Source: a virus
IMG/VR virus record: IMGVR_UViG_3300021960_000555
Coordinates: 1-22,765 of that record
Reading direction: 5' to 3' (one strand)
Length of the DNA stretch: 22,765 nt
The notes under the pieces are model-generated. The model was given only the letters and a program-made list of their open reading frames with translations, had not been told where the DNA came from and searched no databases. Position 1 is the first letter of the stretch, and every line of letters begins with the position of its first letter. This document shows positions 13,291 through 19,629 of the stretch, piece by piece. A program made the position numbers and the translations under genes.

Positions 13291-14190
13291 CTACCAATTT
13301 TTATTAAGATTAAAGTTTGCTTTACTAAAAGTCAGTCGGTCTACGAGTTTGTAGGGATTATCAGAAACAGTTACGAAACCTTCATGTTGTGCAGGTTCCC
13401 CATCGATGTAACATTCAACTGTTCCATTAACGATAATCGCATCGAGTAGACGCTGTTTCAGTTGGAAGATTTTATGCCACACCTTAAAGGTAGACACATT
13501 AACCTCTTCCTTATATTTATCAGGTAACGAATTGTACATAACGGCAGCACTAGGTATCTCACCACTTCGAATGAAACTATTGATATGCTTTTTCAGTTCT
13601 GCAGAATGTGCAACCTTACAGAAGGGAATCATTGCAACAATCTCTGCAGCAAGTTTCCACCCAAACCAATAACCAATATAGGCATCATTCGTATTTACAA
13701 AGTACACATCATTAGTGGACTTCATCTTAACACCAAGTTTTGCCTCGGCATCAGGAGAAACTCTGCTATAACAAGTATGAGGAGCAAGAATTATTTCTTG
13801 AGTAATCTCGTGGGCAAAGTGATACTCCACAGTATTAGGATGAAAAACATTGCCCCCACCGACACCGATCCAATCAGCTTGGACAATACCACTGATGCGA
13901 GGAAGATAGCGATAACATAACCTAAGAATATCAGCAACATTACCTTTGTGATTCTTAGCAATGTCTTCATAGGAATAGTTAATCAGAACTTTCTTCTTAT
14001 TAAAAACAGACTTGGTGCCAACGAAGAACTTACCATTCTCAGGATTAGTTCCAAAAACAATAGCAGGAGCACCGTCATACTTAATACTGATGTTCCACTT
14101 TGCTGTCATTGCTTCCTTGATAGCAGCAAGTGCTACGCGACGACCATCGAAGATGGAGTCCTCCAGATGCTCAAGGTGTTTGTTCGGCAT
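13291..14190 (-). CDS. KxDG ligase-like nucleotidyltransferase
   Basis: A 299-residue protein with the core motifs of covalent nucleotidyltransferases (DNA/RNA ligases and capping enzymes): motif I Lys37-Tyr-Asp-Gly40 in SIKYDGAPA, a motif IV-like Glu270-Gly in HEGFV, and motif V-like Lys281/Lys290 in YKLVDR and FSKANF. Lys37 would carry AMP. The protein ends right after motif V, so there is no OB-fold; it resembles stand-alone phage ligase-like proteins (DUF6267 type, from memory) rather than full T4 ligase. Whether it seals DNA or RNA, and with which cofactor, is unknown. It has its own terminator upstream and a TGCTATAAT promoter, with a GAGG binding site, and is directly followed by the NMNAT-like gene. 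Confidence 0.8.
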   Translation of the reverse strand: MPNKHLEHLEDSIFDGRRVALAAIKEAMTAKWNISIKYDGAPAIVFGTNPENGKFFVGTKSVFNKKKVLINYSYEDIAKNHKGNVADILRLCYRYLPRISGIVQADWIGVGGGNVFHPNTVEYHFAHEITQEIILAPHTCYSRVSPDAEAKLGVKMKSTNDVYFVNTNDAYIGYWFGWKLAAEIVAMIPFCKVAHSAELKKHINSFIRSGEIPSAAVMYNSLPDKYKEEVNVSTFKVWHKIFQLKQRLLDAIIVNGTVECYIDGEPAQHEGFVTVSDNPYKLVDRLTFSKANFNLNKNW

Positions 14191-14211
14191 TCATCCTCTG
14201 TCTATAAGACT

Positions 14212-14220
14212 ATTATAGCA
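14212..14220 (-). promoter_or_regulatory. Extended -10 promoter of the ligase-like gene
   Basis: TGCTATAAT on the minus strand, about 22 bases before the ATG at 14190 and just past a terminator. It is identical to the extended -10 elements at 115-123 and 2293-2301. No -35 hexamer is evident, because that position lies within the terminator stem. Its repeated use in three intergenic gaps supports a real promoter class. Confidence 0.6.
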
Positions 14221-14223
14221 GAA

Positions 14224-14246
14224 AGGGGGTCCGCTTAGGACCCCCT
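14224..14246 (-). terminator. Rho-independent terminator after the 378-aa gene
   Basis: AGGGGGTCC (14224-14232) pairs perfectly over nine bases with GGACCCCCT (14238-14246) around a GCTTA loop, a very stable GC-rich stem. On the minus strand it is followed by TTTCTGC, a short T-run. It separates the uvsX-41-mazG unit and the 378-residue gene from the ligase/NMNAT block. Confidence 0.8.
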
Positions 14247-14256
14247 GTGTGCCAGT

Positions 14257-15393
14257 TTAAATACTGAACATTCCCGCCTGTGCCTCCAAGTAATGTCTTG
14301 GATAGAATTTATAAACTTTCTTTCCACCAGATGTTCCACTAGCCACCTCAAGTTTATATCTAATCTGCATAATAAAATATTCTTTACCTTTCATCTTTTT
14401 ACCATTTTCATCTGCCAAATAGATTTCAATCTTAGGGTCACCAGTTTTTTTCATTTCTACAGAAAATCTATGCCCCAGTAATACATTTCTAAATGCTCTG
14501 TCTGCTACTCTTGTTTTAACTCTTCCACTACCAGCAAACTTAACCAGTTCAGTTCTAACATTTCTTGAGAGACCATAGATGATGTAATCAGCAAACTTTC
14601 TTTTTACATCAGTCTCCCCTTCAGCATTTAATCCTTCTTCTAAAATTTCCTTCGCTTTATTATAAACTACTCTTGCAGCAGCTTTTAGATTATCTCCTCC
14701 ACCAGTATTTTGAGCATCTTGTCTGCTAGTATATTTTTTAGTATAAACTTCTACGTCAAAAAAGTCATTAAGCTTTTTATCATACGCTTTTTTAGATGCA
14801 CTAACGTTTATTCCCATTTCTGAGAAGATGTTATCAAATTTATCAAATCCTAAACCAGAGACTTGGTGAAATTGTTCACCACCAGTAACTTTTAAAGAAT
14901 AATCGACATTCCTAAATTTTCTATCGGGATGCATGGGAGAATGCACTTCAATCTTTACATCTGCCTTTGTTCCTTTTTGGTCTTCTGTTCCTGCAGCAGT
15001 TACTTTAATTTCGTCTTGACGATTATTAATAGATAACCCTCTTGCCTGTGCATTAAGTCGTGAATGGGAGTTAGCAAATCTTACTGCACCATCACGCAAA
15101 TCCGATACTTTTCCCCAGTTAGTTCTTACTTTTAAAAAGTCACTTGCTTTTTTTGGAATAGAAACACTAACAGTAACGGTATCAATCACCGCACTACCAA
15201 CATCATTTACATTCTTCTTATATCCATCTTTCATCATTTCTCGCAAAACAGTATTGACATCAGATGCAGTTACTCTTGGAAGAGTTTTAGCACTTCTTTC
15301 TTTTGCCCTCTTTACAAATCTTGCTGCTACAGCAGCAGCGAAAAATGCTTCAAACAAATCTCCTCTGTTAGCATCAATCTTCTCTGCTGCCAT
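14257..15393 (-). CDS. Hypothetical protein, possible PD-(D/E)xK nuclease fold (378 aa)
   Basis: A 378-residue basic protein of unknown family. Its first part contains RGDLFEAFFAAAVAARF (Glu15 in a helix), then ADVKIEV with Asp145 and Glu149, and DYSLKVTGGEQFHQVSG with Lys168 and Gln residues. An early helix Glu, a later Asp on a strand, and an SxK on the next strand followed by Gln is the layout of restriction-endonuclease-like PD-(D/E)xK enzymes. The canonical Pro-Asp pair is absent, so this is a suggestion. The C-terminal half is Lys-rich and ends with Tyr-rich strands (YKFYPRHYLEAQ). The ribosome binding site is weak and the gene starts one base after the small membrane protein gene. It ends at a strong terminator. 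Alternative: a structural or DNA-binding protein. Confidence 0.55.
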   Translation of the reverse strand: MAAEKIDANRGDLFEAFFAAAVAARFVKRAKERSAKTLPRVTASDVNTVLREMMKDGYKKNVNDVGSAVIDTVTVSVSIPKKASDFLKVRTNWGKVSDLRDGAVRFANSHSRLNAQARGLSINNRQDEIKVTAAGTEDQKGTKADVKIEVHSPMHPDRKFRNVDYSLKVTGGEQFHQVSGLGFDKFDNIFSEMGINVSASKKAYDKKLNDFFDVEVYTKKYTSRQDAQNTGGGDNLKAAARVVYNKAKEILEEGLNAEGETDVKRKFADYIIYGLSRNVRTELVKFAGSGRVKTRVADRAFRNVLLGHRFSVEMKKTGDPKIEIYLADENGKKMKGKEYFIMQIRYKLEVASGTSGGKKVYKFYPRHYLEAQAGMFSI

Positions 15394-15394
15394 C

Positions 15395-15601
15395 TTACTC
15401 TATAGGATCGTCAAGACTATTTAGATAATCCTTTTCATTCTGGTAGACTGTTTTCTGTCCTGACCATATCTGATACCCCTCAACAACATCAGGGATTAAC
15501 CATTGGTCCACCCTATAGCAATACTTCCAGTTGGCAGGCTGAACACAGTTCAACACAACCACCTGGAAGAATGCTACTAGATGTATCCAGAGACTATACA
15601 T
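15395..15601 (-). CDS. Small protein with N-terminal membrane segment (68 aa)
   Basis: The frame is open from 15715, but the preferred start is ATG at 15601-15599, overlapping the stop of the oxygenase gene by eight bases. A longer start would overlap that gene by over 120 bases. The product begins with a hydrophobic segment of about 18 residues (YSLWIHLVAFFQVVVLNCV), which could be a membrane anchor or signal, followed by a Trp/Tyr-rich polar part (NWKYCYRVDQWLIPD) and an acidic end. No family recognised. It sits between an oxygenase gene and the possible nuclease gene. Confidence 0.6.
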   Translation of the reverse strand: MYSLWIHLVAFFQVVVLNCVQPANWKYCYRVDQWLIPDVVEGYQIWSGQKTVYQNEKDYLNSLDDPIE

Positions 15602-16148
15602 AATTAAACCATCCAGTAGCAATATATTTTGTTTGTGTCTTACTGATAACTCCTTTGTGCATGTGTGTCCATGCTGCAGGAAATAACACAATTGTTCCAG
15701 TTTTTGCTGGTACAATTGTATTTTGATATGGATAGCATGTACCCCCTTCGTCAGTTACAGTATTCAAATACAAAGTCCATACTAGCATACGAGCATACTG
15801 ATAATCACTAATTCCTCCTTGCTCACAATGAACTGATGGATATCCTTCTCCTGGAAAGTATCTTTGTAAATTATAAGCAGAGTAAATTGACCATTTATCA
15901 AGGTTGTCGAGGAGATAGTATTTTTGTTTGTATCTAGTAACACATTCTGATAATGCTGGCAATATTAAATTTGTTACATCATCATTATTACGGATATCCA
16001 TATGGATATCCGTAGATATTTTTTCACCAAATTCAGACTTTCCTTTAATGTATAATTTATTATTTTTATCAAACCAAGAAATAATAAATTTGCAATCAGA
16101 GTCAGTTAATGAATCTGGATATTCTTCTATAAAATTATACGTCACCAT
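15594..16148 (-). CDS. 2OG-Fe(II) oxygenase family protein (copy 2)
   Basis: Start ATG at 16148-16146, overlapping the end of mazG by 14 bases, gives 184 residues. The C-terminal half has the double-stranded beta-helix pattern of 2-oxoglutarate/iron oxygenases: His107-x-Glu109 in SVHCEQ, distal His164 in HMHKG after a LFPAAW strand, and Lys174 in TKYIATGWF for 2OG binding. Here the facial triad carries Glu in place of the more common Asp. The family hydroxylates protein, nucleic acid or small-molecule substrates; prolyl-4-hydroxylase-like members are frequent in cyanophages with unknown targets. The last third resembles the oxygenase at 17911-18477, so they are likely distant paralogues. An upstream start at 16205 would lie inside mazG and is not needed. 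Confidence 0.85.
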   Translation of the reverse strand: MVTYNFIEEYPDSLTDSDCKFIISWFDKNNKLYIKGKSEFGEKISTDIHMDIRNNDDVTNLILPALSECVTRYKQKYYLLDNLDKWSIYSAYNLQRYFPGEGYPSVHCEQGGISDYQYARMLVWTLYLNTVTDEGGTCYPYQNTIVPAKTGTIVLFPAAWTHMHKGVISKTQTKYIATGWFNYV

Positions 16149-16536
16149 CCTGTCGATTCTCAGAATAGTGAACATCAAACTCACCACCAGGATAACGGGA
16201 CACAAGTTTGTCCACGTTCATTTCAATAACTTCCTCAAGGGAAACACCGAGACCAATACATGCTTGGGCAACATACCACATGATGTCACCTAATTCACGC
16301 TTAAGGTGAAACAGGTTTTCTTCATTCACGGGTTTACCTTGGAAAATAATCTTCTTCACAACTTCGGTGAACTCACCTGCCTCAGCAGACATTCCTACAG
16401 CAGCAGTAAGCAGTCGCTGGGTAGGAAATCCTTCCCTTTCCAGTTGGAAGAGACGGGCGGTAAAATGAGAATAGTCCTGACTTTCTTTCGACGTGACGGC
16501 ATCGACGAATTCAACATACTTCTTAGGGTCAATCAT
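16135..16536 (-). CDS. mazG: MazG-like nucleotide pyrophosphohydrolase
   Basis: A 133-residue single-domain protein with the all-alpha NTP pyrophosphohydrolase motif: Glu52-x2-Glu55 with Glu58 in SAEAGEFTEVVKK, and Glu81-x2-Asp84 in ELGDIMWY, the metal-binding EXXE/EXXD set. The family cleaves nucleoside triphosphates to monophosphates. Cyanophage MazG was first proposed to lower (p)ppGpp, but biochemical work favours nucleotides such as dGTP/GTP. It starts eight bases inside the end of gene 41 and its stop overlaps the next oxygenase gene, so it is translated with the replication genes. This fits a role in recycling host nucleotides. Confidence 0.92.
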   Translation of the reverse strand: MIDPKKYVEFVDAVTSKESQDYSHFTARLFQLEREGFPTQRLLTAAVGMSAEAGEFTEVVKKIIFQGKPVNEENLFHLKRELGDIMWYVAQACIGLGVSLEEVIEMNVDKLVSRYPGGEFDVHYSENRQDGDV

Positions 16537-17914
16537 ACTTTAAGTCTTGGAATGTTTTCTTTGCTGTAAACTTTTTAACTAAATCGATTTGCTGTTCTTG
16601 AGAACCTTGACCAGAATCAACTAGGTCTTCTTGAGCAGAATCCTCTACATCATACAACCTCATCTTCGACCTGTCAATACCTACACAGAATCTTTTGTTA
16701 GAGGCAATATCATTATATCGGTTCTTGAGTTGCTTGACCATGATTTGATTCATGCCCTCAAGCTCCTCCGTGCTAATAAGGGCAAACATAAGATCAGCAG
16801 TAGCAGGGAGACCAAAGGATTCACTAGTGTCAGTAAGGTCAACATCAGTGCTACCGTAACCTGAACGAGTGGTCTGCGTAGCACTGATAATAGGAACATT
16901 ACACTCCACAGCAAGACCCCGAAGTTCTTCTGCGATTGCCTTGACATAGGTGTAGGAGTTGACAATGCTGCCTTTATATCTCTGGGAAGCACAGATATTA
17001 AGGTAATCCACAAAGATAATATCGGGTCGAATAGACCGCTTAAGAGCAAGATCGCTAATAAGAGACTTAAAGTGTCCGACATGAGCAGAGGCAGTTGGGT
17101 ACTCTTTAATAATTAGCTTACCTTGAGTCTTCTTAGAAAGGTTCGCAATCTTTTTGTCAAACATCAACTTAGGCAAATCACCTAGTTGTTGGATTGGAAC
17201 GTTGAGAAGATTCGCATCAATGCGCTCTGCGATCTTCTCCTCCGCCATTTCCAATGTGATATAAAGGACGTTCTTACCCTGGAGGAGGGTAGCGGCAGCA
17301 CAGTGGCACATAAACAAAGATTTGCCCACCCCAGTGCCAGCGAGTGCGATATTGAGAGTCTTGTTAGGGAGACCGCCCTTCGTAATCTTATTGAAGAACG
17401 AAAGGTCAAACGGGATTTTATCTTCTTTGCGATGGTAGAAATCATAGCGTGATTCTGCGTCCGAAACATAATCGTGTCCTACGTGTTGGTCGAATGATAC
17501 TCCGAGTGCCTCAGAAAGAATCTGTGGAATGGCACCTTTATCACGTTTGGAATCCTGTCCATCAGCAATCTTGACACTCTCCATAAGCGATAGGTAGATT
17601 GCACGCTCTTGACACCACTTTTCCGTAGAATCAACGAGCCAGTCAAAGTCTGCGGTATCATTGGAAAGGACATTTAGGACTCCGATAATCTCTTTAAATT
17701 GTTCTTCAGTAAGGTCAGTTCGTTCCTGACACTCAATGCCAATAGCATTTAGCGAAGGCATTGCATCATACTGACTTACATACTCATGTATTTCGAGAAA
17801 GATAATCTTGTGCTCTCTTGCAGTAAAGTAATCAGACTTCAAAAAAGGAAGAACCTTACGAGTATACTTCTCATTATAAATGAGGTTACTGAGAATGGTT
17901 ACTTCTAGGTTCAT
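16529..17914 (-). CDS. 41: Replicative DNA helicase, T4 gp41-like (DnaB family)
   Basis: A 461-residue hexameric 5'-3' helicase that unwinds the fork and partners the gp61 primase. The N-terminal domain (about 1-150) matches T4 gp41 in segments such as ETEKW-like DSTEKWCQERA and FDQHVGHDY. The RecA-type core has Walker A AGTGVGKS at 192-199, LEMAEE near 221-226, and Walker B IIFVDY around 299-304, followed by SYTYVKAIAEELRGLAVE. Length is close to T4 gp41 (475). I chose ATG at 17914 because it overlaps the preceding stop as ATGA and matches the T4 N-terminus; the frame is open to 17983 but that would lie inside the oxygenase gene. Confidence 0.96.
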   Translation of the reverse strand: MNLEVTILSNLIYNEKYTRKVLPFLKSDYFTAREHKIIFLEIHEYVSQYDAMPSLNAIGIECQERTDLTEEQFKEIIGVLNVLSNDTADFDWLVDSTEKWCQERAIYLSLMESVKIADGQDSKRDKGAIPQILSEALGVSFDQHVGHDYVSDAESRYDFYHRKEDKIPFDLSFFNKITKGGLPNKTLNIALAGTGVGKSLFMCHCAAATLLQGKNVLYITLEMAEEKIAERIDANLLNVPIQQLGDLPKLMFDKKIANLSKKTQGKLIIKEYPTASAHVGHFKSLISDLALKRSIRPDIIFVDYLNICASQRYKGSIVNSYTYVKAIAEELRGLAVECNVPIISATQTTRSGYGSTDVDLTDTSESFGLPATADLMFALISTEELEGMNQIMVKQLKNRYNDIASNKRFCVGIDRSKMRLYDVEDSAQEDLVDSGQGSQEQQIDLVKKFTAKKTFQDLKYD

Positions 17915-18477
17915 ACGTAGTGCAGGTAAGTTCCGACGATGTACTTTTTGGATGTTAATGGTGGTAATCCAGCATGTCTCCACTGCCAGGTAGCAGGGAA
18001 CAGAAGTATTCTACCACACTTTGGCGACACTGAATGGGTAAGTTTAGGAAAATTTGTTTCCCCACCAACCTCTACATCATTAAGATATAAAAAACAAACT
18101 AGAAATCTGCGAGCAGAGTTGTAGTTTCCAACATCAACATGGTCTTTGAATTGGTCGTAATCATTATTGTTGTACATCTTGATACGAAATTCTTCAAAAG
18201 CATACTTTGAAGGAAAATCTGGACCTAAGTCCAAATCTTTCATATACAATTCAATAGCATCAATAAAAGAGTTTTGTAGTTTTGCTTGGATAGACATCCA
18301 AACTTTATCATTTTCCAAATATTTTTTGGAAATATTCAACTCACTAAAAGAAGGTCTTTGTTCCCTATCGAAATATTCGAAGTCGGAGGAGTTGAAAGAT
18401 TCAATTACAGTTTTACAAAAACCTTCTTCTAAGACACCATCATATACTCGAATAAAATCTTTAAGTTCAGTTCCCAT
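17911..18477 (-). CDS. 2OG-Fe(II) oxygenase family protein (copy 1)
   Basis: A 188-residue protein with the full oxygenase triad: His113-x-Asp115 in KDHVDVG, distal His168 in RHAG after a LLFPATW strand, and basic Lys177/Lys178 before YIVGTY for 2-oxoglutarate. GGETNFP before the distal His is typical of the prolyl-4-hydroxylase-like group. Substrate unknown. The ATG at 18477 is supported by AAGGAG seven bases upstream, inside the last codons of uvsX; the overlap is 11 bases. The stop overlaps the start of gene 41. It is thus inserted between recombinase and helicase genes and would be made with them. Confidence 0.88.
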   Translation of the reverse strand: MGTELKDFIRVYDGVLEEGFCKTVIESFNSSDFEYFDREQRPSFSELNISKKYLENDKVWMSIQAKLQNSFIDAIELYMKDLDLGPDFPSKYAFEEFRIKMYNNNDYDQFKDHVDVGNYNSARRFLVCFLYLNDVEVGGETNFPKLTHSVSPKCGRILLFPATWQWRHAGLPPLTSKKYIVGTYLHYV

Positions 18478-19477
18478 AACGAAACTCCTTTGCTGCTGCT
18501 TCATCAAGTGCCTGCATTATTTCGGGCGTGAAGTATTTCTCGGGATCAGCGAGAATAGACTTAGGATAAACAGCAGATTCACCAATGACGATACGATTGC
18601 CCCGCTTCTCGAATACTCCGTACTTTTCACCCAGCTCCAGTAGTCCATAATACTTGTCCAGTCCACGGTCGTAATAAAGACGTGTTTCAACTTGAGAGTT
18701 CTCCTTAGTAAGACGAGACTTTGCTGCTTTACACTTAATGATATTACCTACAACCTCAGTACCATCCTTCTCCTTCTTCTTAGACAGATAGATGATAGTA
18801 GATGCTGCATACTTCAGACCAGAACCTCCGCCCATTTCCTTGGTGGGAATATAGGCACCAACAACATCATAGGTATGATTGGTCACGAGCAGAGGAACAT
18901 TTGCCTTGCCCAGTTTCAGAGTCAGCACTCGGAAGATAGACTTCACAACCTGAGCACGAGTCATGTCACGAGTCTCTTTACCTGCCTCAGAGTCTTCAAT
19001 CTCCTTAGAGGTGGACAGCATACCCAGAGAGTCAAGAACAAACATCATGGGTTGACGTTGCTCAGGTTTCTGTTCTAGATACTTGTCGAGAATCTTGATT
19101 GCTTGAGTACGAAACTCTTGCACAGTTGTAACAGGAACAATCATCATGCGCTGAGAATCGATACCTCGGTCCTCAATCATTTGACGAGAGATAGCAGACT
19201 CCGACTCAAAGTAGATTACCCCAGCATTGGGGTCAGACTCAAGAAAATGCTGGACAATCCCAAGGCAAAAGAAAGTCTTGCCAGTAGAAGACTCACCAGC
19301 GATAGCAGTGATTTTGTTTGAGGGGACTCCACCGTAGATTGAACCGCTAACCAGAGCATTGAAAATGTAACTACCAGTATCAATGAAGCCAGAAGTATCT
19401 CCTGCTGAGACACCATCACTAACAAGTCCTGCATATTCATTACCAATTTCCTTTACTATGTCTTGCAGAAAATTCAC
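18467..19477 (-). CDS. uvsX: UvsX recombinase (RecA/Rad51 family)
   Basis: A 336-residue strand-exchange protein that coats ssDNA for recombination-dependent replication and repair in T4-like phages. It has Walker A GESSTGKT at 61-68, an ESE element at 91-93 holding the catalytic Glu, Walker B MMFVLDS at 144-150, and a GGG-containing DNA-binding loop near [12 protein letters not shown]. The start is a GTG at 19477-19475 with a perfect GGAGGT six bases before it, overlapping the upstream stop as GTGA. Length is slightly shorter than T4 UvsX (about 390), lacking part of the C-terminal acidic tail. It lies next to the DNA polymerase as in related phages. Confidence 0.96.
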   Translation of the reverse strand: MNFLQDIVKEIGNEYAGLVSDGVSAGDTSGFIDTGSYIFNALVSGSIYGGVPSNKITAIAGESSTGKTFFCLGIVQHFLESDPNAGVIYFESESAISRQMIEDRGIDSQRMMIVPVTTVQEFRTQAIKILDKYLEQKPEQRQPMMFVLDSLGMLSTSKEIEDSEAGKETRDMTRAQVVKSIFRVLTLKLGKANVPLLVTNHTYDVVGAYIPTKEMGGGSGLKYAASTIIYLSKKKEKDGTEVVGNIIKCKAAKSRLTKENSQVETRLYYDRGLDKYYGLLELGEKYGVFEKRGNRIVIGESAVYPKSILADPEKYFTPEIMQALDEAAAKEFRYGN

Positions 19478-19629
19478 TCTTTGACCTCCAATAATGTTGT
19501 AATGTAATTAGAACGTTTCATGGCACGTTCAAACCATTGTGCTTCTTTCATGTCTTCAAAGATTTTCTCTTCTCTGGGAGAAAATCCAAATGCATTTTGA
19601 TACGAAACAATGAACTTTACTTTATTCAT
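19474..19629 (-). CDS. Small hypothetical protein between gp43 and uvsX (51 aa)
   Basis: ATG at 19629-19627 overlaps the DNA polymerase stop as ATGA, and TGA at 19476-19474 overlaps the GTG of uvsX. The 51 residues begin [15 protein letters not shown] and include [20 protein letters not shown], a charged helix. The first segment looks like a beta strand. No domain is recognised. Overlaps on both sides with essential replication genes make it a real coupled gene; its position suggests a helper of polymerase or recombinase, but this is inference. A longer upstream start would lie within gene 43. Confidence 0.75.
   Translation of the reverse strand: MNKVKFIVSYQNAFGFSPREEKIFEDMKEAQWFERAMKRSNYITTLLEVKE

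Noticed and set aside
13505-13535. A GATAAATA late-promoter-like word near 13513-13520
   Set aside because: It lies deep inside the ligase-like coding sequence with no gene start close downstream; chance match in A/T-rich codons. A similar word in gene 43 near 19971 was rejected for the same reason.
15395-15715. Longer 106-codon version of the small membrane protein
   Set aside because: It would overlap the oxygenase gene by over 120 bases; the ATG at 15601 fits the local overlap style much better.
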